Source of the DNA: Schumannella soli
GTDB taxonomy: Bacteria > Actinomycetota > Actinomycetes > Actinomycetales > Microbacteriaceae
Direction of reading: 5' to 3'
NCBI RefSeq assembly: GCF_006517435.1
Contig: NZ_VHQG01000004.1
Coordinates: 310,001-374,000, forward strand
DNA: 64,000 nt
Positions 1-8,094 of the stretch are shown here, piece after piece. The notes beneath the pieces were generated by a model. The model had not been told where the DNA came from. It worked only from the letters and a program-made list of their open reading frames with translations, and made no database searches. Position 1 is the first letter of the stretch. Every line of letters begins with the position of its first letter. Position numbers and translations under genes: made by a program.

Positions 1-34
1 ACCTGGCAAGACTACGCGACGCGAGAGGATGCGG

Positions 35-991
35 TCAAACCGGGCGGGTCGCAGCATCCACCTCGTGCGCTCCGCGGCGGTTGCGGGTCTGGGCGGCCCG
101 CTCGGCGAGCTCGGCGTCGGCCGGGTAGCCGACCTCCATGAGGGTGAGACCCTTCGCCGGCGCGACGATGAACTCGGAGCCGCGCCGGGCCTCGTCGCGG
201 ATGCCGACCATCCGCTCGGGGTCGAGCTTGCCGGCGCCGACGGCGATCGAGGCTCCGACGAGCGCGCGCACCATGCTGTGGCAGAAGGCGTCGGCCTGCA
301 GCCGGGCCACGAGAACGCCATCGGCGTCGCGGCGCCAGCTGAACGACTGGAGGGTGCGGATCGTCGTCGAGCCCTCGCGCGGCTTGCAGTAGGCGGCCCA
401 GTCGTGCAGCCCGGTGAGCGCGGCGGCCGCCGCATCCATCGCCTGGTCGTCGAGTTCGGCGGGGTGCCAGAGCGTCGCGCCGCGGCGGCGCGGATCGCGC
501 AGCGCGCGCGGGTCGGCGACCCGGTACTCGTAGCGACGCCAGATCGCCGAGAAGCGGGCGTCGAAGCCGGCCGGCGCGCGGGTGACCGACGATACCCAGA
601 CGTCCGCGTCGAGACCGGCGATGCCGTTGAGACGGCGGGCGAGCGCCGCCGGACCCTGCGGGGCCTTCGAGCGATCGCCGCCGCGGTGAGCGGCATCGAG
701 GCTCGCGAGCTGGGCGTCGTCGAGGTCGACGTGCGCGACCTGGCCGAGCGCGTGCACACCGGCGTCGGTGCGCCCGGCGACGGTCAGCAGCGGAGGCGTC
801 GCGCTGCGGCGGAACACGGTCGCGAGCGCCGCCTCCAGCTCGCCCTGCACGGTGCGCAGCCCGGGCTGACGACCCCATCCCGAGAAGCCGGCGCCGTCGT
901 AGGCGATGTCGAGGCGCAGCCGGTGCAGCGCGCCGGGATGCTGCTCCACGGGGGTCGTCGGCGCATCCAGCGCGGACTCGGCGTCATCCAC
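35..991 (-). CDS. truA: tRNA pseudouridine(38-40) synthase TruA
   Basis: Converts uridines 38-40 in the tRNA anticodon stem to pseudouridine. The 318-residue product has the TruA signature GRTDAGVHALGQ, with the catalytic aspartate at about residue 76, and an N-terminal YDGAGFSGWG motif. The start is GTG at 991; no Shine-Dalgarno precedes it, but a TAGACT -10 box at 998-1003 would place the transcript start on or next to the GTG, so the mRNA is probably leaderless. In many actinobacteria truA directly follows rplQ; here about 6.5 kb of other genes separate them. The first 25 residues are not part of the usual fold, so a later start is possible. Confidence 0.97.
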   Translation of the reverse strand: MDDAESALDAPTTPVEQHPGALHRLRLDIAYDGAGFSGWGRQPGLRTVQGELEAALATVFRRSATPPLLTVAGRTDAGVHALGQVAHVDLDDAQLASLDAAHRGGDRSKAPQGPAALARRLNGIAGLDADVWVSSVTRAPAGFDARFSAIWRRYEYRVADPRALRDPRRRGATLWHPAELDDQAMDAAAAALTGLHDWAAYCKPREGSTTIRTLQSFSWRRDADGVLVARLQADAFCHSMVRALVGASIAVGAGKLDPERMVGIRDEARRGSEFIVAPAKGLTLMEVGYPADAELAERAAQTRNRRGAHEVDAATRPV

Positions 992-997
992 TCATCG

Positions 998-1003
998 AGT
1001 CTA
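998..1003 (-). promoter_or_regulatory. -10 box of truA (leaderless)
   Basis: TAGACT on the minus strand, six bases before the GTG start of truA. It overlaps by two bases a plus-strand TAAAGT box for the divergent acyltransferase. No clear -35 element was found. Confidence 0.45.
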
Positions 1004-1007
1004 AAGT
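1002..1007 (+). promoter_or_regulatory. -10 box of acyltransferase gene
   Basis: TAAAGT, 11 bases before the ATG at 1019. No Shine-Dalgarno follows it, so the transcript would have a leader of only about five bases. It shares bases 1002-1003 with the opposing truA box. Confidence 0.35.
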
Positions 1008-1018
1008 GGGTGCCGCCC

Positions 1019-2923
1019 ATGACTCCGACGCCATCCGCACGCCCCGCCGCGGGCACGGATCCGCGCCCCGTCGCCGACACCGCCGCGGCCTCGCGCGGGC
1101 TGCGCGGACGTCTGACCGGACTCGATGGGCTCCGCGCGATCGCGGTGACGCTCGTCGTGGTCTTCCATCTCGCGCCGATCCCGGTGCTGCCCGGCGGTTT
1201 CCTCGGCGTCGACGTCTTCTTCGTCATCAGCGGCTTCCTGATCACGACGCTGCTGCTGCGCGAACACGTCCGCACGGGCCGCATCCGTCTCGGCGCGTTC
1301 TGGCTCCGCCGCGCACGGCGCCTGCTGCCGGCGCTCGTCCTGCTGCTGCTGGTCTGCGGCGCGGCGGCCGCCGCCGTCGGCGGCGACACGCTGCTGCACC
1401 TGGGATCGCAGCTGCTCGGCGCGGCGACCTTCTCGAGCAACTGGATCTTCATCGCCCAGGGGTCGAGCTACTTCGACGCGGCGACGCCGGAGCTGTTCCG
1501 CAATCTGTGGTCGCTCGCCGTCGAGGAGCAGTTCTACCTGCTGTGGCCGCTCGCGGTGCTGCTGCTCGTGCTGCTGCCCCGCCGGGTGCGGATGTGGATC
1601 GCGCTCGCGCTCGCCGCGGCGAGCGCCGCCGCGATGTGGGTGATCGCCGACCCGAGCGACGGCACGCGCGCCTACTACGGCACCGACACCCACAGCTTCG
1701 GGCTCGCGCTGGGCTCCTTCCTCGCCTTCGCAGCGCAGGGCTGGGCCGGCGATCGGGCCCTCTGGTCCCGTGCCCGCCGGGCCGCTCTCGGCATCCTCGG
1801 CCTGCTCTCGATCGGCGCGCTCGTCGCGCTGGCGATCCTGCTTCCCGAGCACGACCCCTTCGTCTTCCGCGGCGGCCTGCTGCTCGCCGCGGTGCTCACC
1901 GTGGTGGCGATCGCGGCCGCCGTGACCCCCGGCTCCCTGCTCGGCCGCGCCCTCGACCTCGCCCCGCTGCGCTGGATCGGCGCTCGCAGCTACGGCATCT
2001 ACCTCTGGCACTGGCCCGTCTACCTGCTGCTGGATGCGGCGGCGCCGACCTGGCCGCGCGAGGGCTGGAGCGGGTGGGCGCTCTCGGGCGCCGCGCTCGC
2101 CATCACGCTCACCGCCGCCGGGGTCTCCTACAGCGCCCTCGAGCAGCCCATCCGCACCGACGGCTTCCGTCGCACCGCACGCCTCGTGCTCGGCTGGTGG
2201 CGGTGGGGCGCGAGCTCCGCGACGGCGGCGACGGTCGTGACGGTGCTCGCGCTCGGCGCGGTCGCGGCGACGGGATGGGCGGTGACGCGCGATCCGGGCG
2301 TCGGCAGCACCCAGAGCCAGGTCGAAGCCGGACAGGCCGCGATCTCGGCGACGCCGTCGCCCTCGGCATCGCCCTCGGCCTCCGCCGCTCCCCCGCAGGG
2401 CGACCGGATCAGCGTGATCGGCGACTCCGTCACCCTGGCGGCCGCGACGGAGCTGCAGACCGGACTGCCGGGCGTCGACATCGAGGCGGCCGTGTCGCGG
2501 CAGATGTCGGTGGCCCCGCAGCTCGTGCAGGCTCTTAAGGACCAGGGGCGGCTGCGGCCGATCGTCGTCGTCGCGCTCGGCACGAACGGCTCCCTCAGCC
2601 GCACCACCCTCGACGAGGTGCGCCGCATCATCGGGCCGCAGCGTGAGCTCGTGCTCGTCACCGCGCAGGCGCCGCGGTCGTGGATCGACCCCAACAACGC
2701 CATCCTCACCGCCTACGCCCAGCAGTACCGCAACGTCGAGCTGTCGAACTGGCACGACGCCGTGCAGCCGCACCTCGACCAGCTGAACCGCGACCAGGTG
2801 CACTTCGGCGGGGCTGGGGCGCGGCTGTTCACCCAGACGCTCGAGGAGGCGCTGCAGCGGCTCGCGCAGCTGCCGCCGCTGCGCGGAGACCGCGACTACG
2901 AGTCGGCGCCGCGCCCGGTCTGA
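1019..2923 (+). CDS. OafA-type membrane acyltransferase with C-terminal SGNH domain
   Basis: Predicted integral membrane enzyme that moves acyl (typically O-acetyl) groups onto envelope glycans. The 634-residue protein starts with an acyltransferase-3 domain: LTGLDGLRAIAV, the active-site histidine in VVVFH (about residue 50), GVDVFFVISGFLIT and NLWSLAVEEQFYLLWPL, followed by roughly ten membrane segments. After a Ser/Pro/Ala linker (about residues 440-460) comes an extracytoplasmic SGNH hydrolase-like domain with GDS (about 467), an LGTNG block and a terminal DQVHF block. ATG 1019 fits the family N-terminus; GTG 1010 is an alternative. The open frame continues upstream over truA but has no coding character there. 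The acceptor is unknown. Confidence 0.9.
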   Translation: MTPTPSARPAAGTDPRPVADTAAASRGLRGRLTGLDGLRAIAVTLVVVFHLAPIPVLPGGFLGVDVFFVISGFLITTLLLREHVRTGRIRLGAFWLRRARRLLPALVLLLLVCGAAAAAVGGDTLLHLGSQLLGAATFSSNWIFIAQGSSYFDAATPELFRNLWSLAVEEQFYLLWPLAVLLLVLLPRRVRMWIALALAAASAAAMWVIADPSDGTRAYYGTDTHSFGLALGSFLAFAAQGWAGDRALWSRARRAALGILGLLSIGALVALAILLPEHDPFVFRGGLLLAAVLTVVAIAAAVTPGSLLGRALDLAPLRWIGARSYGIYLWHWPVYLLLDAAAPTWPREGWSGWALSGAALAITLTAAGVSYSALEQPIRTDGFRRTARLVLGWWRWGASSATAATVVTVLALGAVAATGWAVTRDPGVGSTQSQVEAGQAAISATPSPSASPSASAAPPQGDRISVIGDSVTLAAATELQTGLPGVDIEAAVSRQMSVAPQLVQALKDQGRLRPIVVVALGTNGSLSRTTLDEVRRIIGPQRELVLVTAQAPRSWIDPNNAILTAYAQQYRNVELSNWHDAVQPHLDQLNRDQVHFGGAGARLFTQTLEEALQRLAQLPPLRGDRDYESAPRPV

Positions 2924-2969
2924 TCGGCGCCGCGGGCCCGGCACCGTCGCCGGATCCGTTCGGCGCTCC

Positions 2970-2999
2970 TCGACACCCGCAGCACAGCCCCTCTATGCT
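2970..2999 (+). promoter_or_regulatory. Promoter of DUF485-actP operon
   Basis: TCGACA (2970-2975), 18 bases, TATGCT (2994-2999): a near-consensus housekeeping promoter, about 50 bases before the first gene of the acetate transport pair. A small C5/G5 hairpin (3002-3015) lies at the expected 5' end of the mRNA. Confidence 0.6.
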
Positions 3000-3036
3000 G
3001 ACCCCCATTCGGGGGACGCGCAACGAGGCGCGCCCC

Positions 3037-3056
3037 CGGTGACGAGGAGGTCACCG
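3037..3056 (+). promoter_or_regulatory. Stem-loop presenting the ribosome binding site
   Basis: A perfect 7-bp inverted repeat, CGGTGAC and GTCACCG, flanks the six-base loop GAGGAG, which is the Shine-Dalgarno of the following gene. The last base of the stem is the first base of the GTG start. Translation of the operon could depend on this structure. Confidence 0.55.
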
Positions 3057-3400
3057 TGTCCGATTCCGCGCCCGACCGCTCCGCCGCCCGCGGACCCGAC
3101 TACGAGGCCGTCGCCGCCTCCGAGCCCTTCCAGCGCCTGCGCCGCCGGCATCGCGGCTTCGTGTTCCCGCTCGCCGTGCTGTTCCTCGTCTGGTACTTCG
3201 TCTACGTGCTGCTCGCCGCCTACGCCCACGACTTCATGGCCACGCCGGTGATCGGGAACGTCAACCTCGGCCTGCTGCTCGGGCTGGGCCAGTTCGTGAC
3301 GACCTTCGTGATCACGATGGCCTACGTGCGCTTCGCGAACCGGCGGATGGATCCCGAGGCCACGGCGATCCGTCACGAGCTCGAGGAGGCGGAGAAGTGA
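3056..3400 (+). CDS. DUF485 small membrane protein
   Basis: A 114-residue protein of the DUF485 (YjcH-like) family, encoded next to acetate permeases in many bacteria. It has two membrane segments (about residues 35-58 and 70-92), a cytosolic N-terminal motif PFQRLRRRHRGFVFP and an acidic C-terminus. Start GTG 3056 is set by the GAGGAGG at 3044-3050. Its stop overlaps the GTG of actP by four bases, so the two are translationally coupled. The molecular role is not established; association with or assembly of ActP is an inference from constant gene pairing. Confidence 0.93.
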   Translation: MSDSAPDRSAARGPDYEAVAASEPFQRLRRRHRGFVFPLAVLFLVWYFVYVLLAAYAHDFMATPVIGNVNLGLLLGLGQFVTTFVITMAYVRFANRRMDPEATAIRHELEEAEK

Positions 3401-5007
3401 CCGCCGAGAACAACCCGGTGCTCAACATCGCGATCTTCCTGGCGTTCGTGCTCGTGACCCTCGTGATCGTGTTCCGAGCGAGCCGCAACAACCGCTCGGC
3501 CGCGGACTACTACGCCGCCGGCCGCTCGTTCACCGGTCCGCAGAACGGCATCGCGATCTCGGGCGACTACCTCTCGGCGGCGTCGTTCCTCGGCATCTGC
3601 GGCGCCATCGCGGTCAACGGCTACGACGGCTTCCTCTACTCGATCGGCTTCCTCGTCGCCTGGCTCGTCGCCCTGCTGCTCGTGGCCGAGCTGATGCGCA
3701 ACACCGGCAAGTTCACGATGGCCGACGTGCTCTCGTTCCGTCTCAAGCAGGGCCCGGTGCGCACCGCGGCCGCGGTCACGACGCTCGTCGTCTGCTTCTT
3801 CTACCTGCTGGCGCAGATGGCCGGAGCGGGCGGGCTCGTCGCGCTCCTCCTCGGGCTCAACGGCCCCGTCGCGATCGGCATCGTCATCGCCGTCGTGGGC
3901 GTGCTGATGATCCTCTACGTGCTGATCGGCGGCATGAAGGGCACCACCTGGGTGCAGATCGTCAAGGCCTGCCTGCTCGTCGGCGGCGCGGCGATCATGA
4001 CGGTCTGGGTGCTGGCGGTCAACGGCTTCGACTTCTCGGCGCTGCTGCAGAAGGCCGCCGAAACCTTCGGCGCCTCGCAGAAGGCGGCGGATGCGGGACT
4101 CGACGGCGCGGCACTGCTCGCGCCCGGTCTGCAGTACGGCGCGAACCCCCTCGACTTCGTGTCGCTCGCGCTCGCCCTCGTGCTCGGCACCGCCGGCCTG
4201 CCGCACGTGCTCATGCGCTTCTACACGGTGCCCTCCGCGAAAGAGGCCCGCCGCAGCGTCGTCTGGGCGATCTGGATCATCGGCGCCTTCTATCTCTTCA
4301 CGCTCGTGCTCGGCTACGGCGCGGCCGCGCTCGTCGGCCCGGATGCGATCCTCGCGGCGCCGGGCGGCGTCAACTCGGCGGCGCCGCTGCTCGCGCTGCA
4401 GCTCGGCGGACCGGTTCTGCTCGGCATCATCTCCGCCGTCGCCTTCGCCACGATCCTCGCGGTCGTCGCCGGACTCACCATCACGGCGGCCACCTCGCTC
4501 GCGCACGACATCTACGCGAGCGTGATCAAGAAGGGCAAGCCCGAGCCGGGCCGCGAGGTCAAGGTGGCCCGCTGGACCGTCGTCGGCATCGGCATCCTCG
4601 CCATCATCGGCGGCATCGCCGCGCAGGGCCAGAACGTGGCGTTCCTCGTCGCCCTCGCCTTCGCGGTCGCTGCCAGCGCGAACCTGCCCACGATCCTGTT
4701 CTCGCTGTTCTGGAGGCGATTCACCACGCGCGGCGCCGTCTGGAGCATGGTCGGCGGCCTCGCCTCGGCCCTCATCCTCATCATCTTCTCGCCGGCCGTC
4801 TCGGGCGGCCCGACGCCGATGATCCCCGGCGTCGACTTCCACTGGTTCCCGCTCTCGAATCCGGGCATCGTGTCGATCCCGGTCGGGTTCCTGCTCGGCA
4901 TCATCGGCACGCTGAGCGGGCCGTCGAAGGAAGACAGGCGGGTCGCCGCCGAGATGGAGGTGCGCTCGATGACCGGACACGGCGCCGAGAAGGCGAGCGA
5001 TCACTGA
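3397..5007 (+). CDS. actP: Cation/acetate symporter ActP
   Basis: Sodium:solute symporter (SSS family) that imports acetate and similar short monocarboxylates with a cation. The 536 residues span about 13 membrane helices; early helices carry GISGDYLSAASFLGICGAI and FTMADVLSFR, typical of ActP, and the length matches the family. Start GTG 3397 overlaps the DUF485 stop by four bases. The promoter at 2970 and hairpin at 5042-5086 delimit a two-gene operon. The exact substrate (acetate, pyruvate, propionate) cannot be fixed from sequence. Confidence 0.92.
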   Translation: MTAENNPVLNIAIFLAFVLVTLVIVFRASRNNRSAADYYAAGRSFTGPQNGIAISGDYLSAASFLGICGAIAVNGYDGFLYSIGFLVAWLVALLLVAELMRNTGKFTMADVLSFRLKQGPVRTAAAVTTLVVCFFYLLAQMAGAGGLVALLLGLNGPVAIGIVIAVVGVLMILYVLIGGMKGTTWVQIVKACLLVGGAAIMTVWVLAVNGFDFSALLQKAAETFGASQKAADAGLDGAALLAPGLQYGANPLDFVSLALALVLGTAGLPHVLMRFYTVPSAKEARRSVVWAIWIIGAFYLFTLVLGYGAAALVGPDAILAAPGGVNSAAPLLALQLGGPVLLGIISAVAFATILAVVAGLTITAATSLAHDIYASVIKKGKPEPGREVKVARWTVVGIGILAIIGGIAAQGQNVAFLVALAFAVAASANLPTILFSLFWRRFTTRGAVWSMVGGLASALILIIFSPAVSGGPTPMIPGVDFHWFPLSNPGIVSIPVGFLLGIIGTLSGPSKEDRRVAAEMEVRSMTGHGAEKASDH

Positions 5008-5041
5008 CCGTCGGCGTCGACACGACCGCGCGATCGAGACC

Positions 5042-5086
5042 GCGGCGGGCGCGCCTCCTCAGGAGGGGTGGATGCGCGCCCGCCGC
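5042..5086 (+). terminator. Hairpin after actP
   Basis: A perfect 13-bp outer stem (5042-5054 with 5074-5086) encloses a CCTCCT/AGGAGG sequence. It lies 34 bases after actP and 17 bases before the ligase start, so it probably ends the actP operon. No U-tract follows, as is common in actinobacteria. Confidence 0.6.
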
Positions 5087-5103
5087 CCTGGCACGATGAC
5101 GCC

Positions 5104-6258
5104 ATGAGCGCCGACGCCTCGCCTCCCCCGCCCGCGAGCCCGGCGCCGTCCGCGCTCGACCTGCTCGGCGGCGACCTCGACGGCGGGCCGATGCTCGCGA
5201 AGGCGGCGGCCGGCGTGCCCGATGCCGACGCGATCGAGGGCGGCTACGCCTACGAGCCGAAGTGGGACGGCTTCCGCGCCGTGGTGGCCATCGGCGTCGA
5301 CGGGGTCGAGATCGGCAGCCGCGGGTCGAAGCCGCTCACGCGCTACTTCCCCGAGCTCGTCGAGGCGATCGGGGCCCAGCTGCCGGTCGGCACGGTCGTC
5401 GACGGCGAGATCGTGCTGCGATCGACGAACGCCGGCGCGGCGCGCAGGGCCGGCGGCGGGTCGGGCGGCGGGGCCGACGAGCGCCTCGACTGGGAGACGC
5501 TGTCGCAGCGCATCCATCCGGCCGCGAGCCGCGTGGCGATGCTCGCCGCCGAGACGCCGGCGTCGCTCGTGATCTTCGACCTGCTGCGCTCCGCCGACGA
5601 CGCCGAGCTGCACACCCGTCCCTTCGCCGAGCGCCGCAGCGCCCTCGAGCGGCTCACCGGAGAGCGGGCCATCCACGCGCCCCTCCATCTCTCGGCGCTC
5701 GGCCGCGACGCCGATCAGGCACGGCGCTGGCTGGACGAGTTCGAGGGCGCCGGACTCGACGGGGTCGTCGCGAAGCCGCTCGGCGCGCCCTACGCCCCCG
5801 GCAAGCGCGTGCTGCTGAAGGTCAAGCACGCGCGCACCGCGGATGTCGTGCTGACCGGGTACCGGATGCACGCCTCGGGCGAGGGCGTCGGCTCGCTGCT
5901 GCTCGCGCTCTACGGCGATGACGGCGAACTGCACCGGGTCGGCGGCGTCTCGGCGTTCACGGCGGCGCGACGCCGCGAGCTGATCGACGAGCTCGCCCCG
6001 CTCGTCGAACGGGATGCCGACGGCGAGCCCGTCCGCCGCGAAGACGAGAAGAACCGCTTCACCGGCACGCGCGACACGAGCTACGTCGTGCTGCGCCCCG
6101 AGCGCGTGCTCGAGGTGCGTTACGACCAGATGGAGGGGTCGCGCTTCCGGCACACGGCGCAGTTCGAGCGCTGGCGTCCCGATCGCGAGCCCGCGTCGTG
6201 CACCTTCGCGCAGCTCGAGGTGCCGGCGGCCTACGACCTCGGGGCGCTGCTGGACTGA
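5104..6258 (+). CDS. ligC: ATP-dependent DNA ligase, LigC type
   Basis: Seals nicks in DNA through a lysyl-AMP intermediate. The 384-residue protein has the nucleotidylation motif EPKWDGFRAVV (lysine at about residue 59), the DGEIV motif, DLLR, DGVVAKP and LLKVKHARTADVVL, then a C-terminal OB fold. The EPKWDGFR form and the length match stand-alone LigC rather than the three-domain LigD. ATG 5104 is preferred; GTG 5068 lies almost directly on an AGGAGG and would leave no spacing. No good Shine-Dalgarno precedes 5104. It faces a Prim-Pol gene 37 bp away; in mycobacteria LigC and Prim-PolC act together in base excision repair. Confidence 0.92.
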   Translation: MSADASPPPPASPAPSALDLLGGDLDGGPMLAKAAAGVPDADAIEGGYAYEPKWDGFRAVVAIGVDGVEIGSRGSKPLTRYFPELVEAIGAQLPVGTVVDGEIVLRSTNAGAARRAGGGSGGGADERLDWETLSQRIHPAASRVAMLAAETPASLVIFDLLRSADDAELHTRPFAERRSALERLTGERAIHAPLHLSALGRDADQARRWLDEFEGAGLDGVVAKPLGAPYAPGKRVLLKVKHARTADVVLTGYRMHASGEGVGSLLLALYGDDGELHRVGGVSAFTAARRRELIDELAPLVERDADGEPVRREDEKNRFTGTRDTSYVVLRPERVLEVRYDQMEGSRFRHTAQFERWRPDREPASCTFAQLEVPAAYDLGALLD

Positions 6259-6295
6259 CGCGCGCGCCGACTCGCGAGCTCGCGCATCCGCTCGC

Positions 6296-7318
6296 TCACT
6301 CCTCCTTGCGCGCCCGACTCGGAGCGACGCGCCGGGGCTCACCCGGCATCTTGGGGTAGTCGGGTGGGTAGACCAGGTCGCCGAGGCCGTCCGCGACATC
6401 CCGCTCCCACCACTCGAGCAGCGTCGCCATCGAGCCGGGCGCATCGTGCAGGTCCGCCCAGGGATCGCCGATCTCGGCGAGACGCTGCGGCACGGTGCGG
6501 ATGGTGAACGCGCCCGGATCGATCGTGTCGAGCTCGTCCCACGACACCGGGGTCGAGACCGTCGCCCCGGGCAGCGCCCGCGGACTGTAGGCGCCGGCCG
6601 TCGTGCGGTCGCGGGCGGCCTGGTTGTAGTCGAGGAAGATGCGCTCCCCGCGCTCCTCTTTCCACCACGACGTCGTCACGGCATCGGGACGCCGTCGCTC
6701 CAGCTCGCGGGCCGCCGCGATGACGCCGTGCCGCACCTCGATGAAGTCATGGTCGGGCCGGATCGGCGCGGCGAGGTGAAGCCCGCGACTGCCGGAGGTC
6801 TTGACGGCCGCAGTGAGTCCGGCCTCGGCGAGCACCTCGCGCATCCCGTGCGCCACAGCGACCGTGTCGGCGAAATCGGTGCCCGGCTGCGGGTCGAGGT
6901 CGATGCGCAGCTCGTCGGGGTGGTCGGTGTCGGCGGCGGTCGACGGCCAGGGATGGAACACGACCGTGTTCATCTGCGCCATCCACACGAGCGCGGCCGC
7001 CTCGTCGGCGACGAGCTGCGGATGCGTGCGTCCGCTCGGGTAGGTGACATCCACGGTGCGGATCCACTCGGGCGCGCCCTTGGGCGGGTTCTTGGAGAAG
7101 AACCACTCCCCCGTCACGTCGCCGCCGAAGCGCTGCAGCGAGATCGGACGGTCGCCGTTGTGCGCCAGGAACGCCGGCGCGACCGCGACGAGGTACTCGG
7201 CGAGCTCGAGCTTCGTGACGCCGGCTTCCGGCCACACCACCCGACTCGGACTCGAGACGCGCATCTCGCGCACGCCGTGCGGACCCGGGACCTCGAGCGT
7301 CGTCGCCTCACTCGCCAT
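6296..7318 (-). CDS. LigD-polymerase-like Prim-Pol (PrimC type)
   Basis: Archaeo-eukaryotic primase-type polymerase that fills short gaps, preferring ribonucleotides in characterised relatives. The 340 residues are a stand-alone version of the LigD polymerase domain. Visible motifs are the catalytic DLD pair in LRIDLDPQPGTD, the SGSRGLHL nucleotide-binding loop and the third aspartate in IFLDYNQ. The start is ATG 7318 because a TAGCGT -10 box ends seven bases before it; the open frame runs 30 codons further upstream without family similarity. It converges on ligC, so the pair is linked but not an operon. No ku gene is in the window, so a gap-repair role is more likely than end joining. Confidence 0.9.
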   Translation of the reverse strand: MASEATTLEVPGPHGVREMRVSSPSRVVWPEAGVTKLELAEYLVAVAPAFLAHNGDRPISLQRFGGDVTGEWFFSKNPPKGAPEWIRTVDVTYPSGRTHPQLVADEAAALVWMAQMNTVVFHPWPSTAADTDHPDELRIDLDPQPGTDFADTVAVAHGMREVLAEAGLTAAVKTSGSRGLHLAAPIRPDHDFIEVRHGVIAAARELERRRPDAVTTSWWKEERGERIFLDYNQAARDRTTAGAYSPRALPGATVSTPVSWDELDTIDPGAFTIRTVPQRLAEIGDPWADLHDAPGSMATLLEWWERDVADGLGDLVYPPDYPKMPGEPRRVAPSRARKEE

Positions 7319-7325
7319 GCTGCTC

Positions 7326-7331
7326 ACGCTA
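7326..7331 (-). promoter_or_regulatory. -10 box of Prim-Pol gene (leaderless)
   Basis: TAGCGT on the minus strand, seven bases before the ATG at 7318. The same TAGCGT-to-ATG arrangement occurs before the topoisomerase IB gene, and no Shine-Dalgarno is present. Confidence 0.4.
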
Positions 7332-7413
7332 ACCGCGCCCGCCGACGAGCGGAAGGACCGCGCTGCCGGGCGACCGTCCGCCGACGGCGCGACGCCGGCC
7401 GATCGCACCGACG

Positions 7414-7449
7414 ACGAAGGCCCCGTCGGCGAACCGGCGGGGCCTTCGT
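7414..7449 (-). terminator. Terminator of the alpha operon (after rplQ)
   Basis: A perfect 12-bp stem (7414-7425 with 7438-7449) and 12-base loop, about 30 bases after the rplQ stop. It ends the infA-to-rplQ transcript and separates it from the Prim-Pol promoter. Confidence 0.75.
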
Positions 7450-7477
7450 GCAGCTGCGCGACGAGCGCGCGGCGGTA

Positions 7478-8053
7478 TTACTTCTTGTCGTCCTCGGCGG
7501 GGGCCTCAGCGGCCTCCTCAGCCTCGACGGCCTCGACCTCGGCGACCTCGGCGTCAGCCTGAGCCGCGTCAGCGTCCTCGACGACCTCGGTCTCCTCGAC
7601 CTCGGTCGTCTCCTCGGCCTGGGTCTCCTCGACCGGCGCGACCTTCGTCTCGGCGCGAGCGGCCGACTTCTTCGACGAGGCGGGCTTCTTCGAGACGGGC
7701 TCGAGCACGAGCTCGATCACGGCCATGGGGGCGTTGTCGCCCTTGCGGAAGCCGGTCTTGATGATGCGGGTGTAGCCGCCCTCACGGTCGGCCACCTGCG
7801 GCGCGATCTCCGTGAAGAGCTTGTGCACGACGCCCTTGTCGCCGATCGTTCCGAGAACGCGGCGGCGGGCGTGCAGGTCTCCACGCTTGGCGAAGGTGAT
7901 GAGGCGCTCGGCGATCGGACGCAGGCGCTTGGCCTTCGTCTCGGTCGTCTGGATGCGCTCGTGCGTGAACAGCGCGGCGGCGAGGTTCGCGAGCAGCAGG
8001 CGCTCGTGAGCCGGTCCGCCTCCGAGGCGGGGTCCCTTGGTGGGCTTAGGCAT
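7478..8053 (-). CDS. rplQ: 50S ribosomal protein L17 with acidic C-terminal tail
   Basis: Large-subunit protein near the peptide exit region. Residues 1-120 are a normal L17 ([34 protein letters not shown]). Residues about 121-191 are an extra tail: a short Lys/Ser/Ala stretch, then a very acidic Glu/Ala/Val run ending DDKK. The family is usually about 120 residues, so the tail is more than a third of the protein. It lies 41 bp after rpoA and ends the alpha operon. Confidence 0.98.
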   Translation of the reverse strand: MPKPTKGPRLGGGPAHERLLLANLAAALFTHERIQTTETKAKRLRPIAERLITFAKRGDLHARRRVLGTIGDKGVVHKLFTEIAPQVADREGGYTRIIKTGFRKGDNAPMAVIELVLEPVSKKPASSKKSAARAETKVAPVEETQAEETTEVEETEVVEDADAAQADAEVAEVEAVEAEEAAEAPAEDDKK

Positions 8054-8094
8054 TGTCTATTTCTCCAGTGTTGCGAAGTCGATCGTGCGGGAAC

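Noticed and set aside
29-1018. 330-codon upstream extension of the acyltransferase frame
   Set aside because: It lies antisense to truA, and the acyltransferase family begins just after ATG 1019.
5068-5103. GTG 5068 as ligase start
   Set aside because: The AGGAGG would abut the start codon and lie inside the actP terminator; the extra 12 residues are not family-like.
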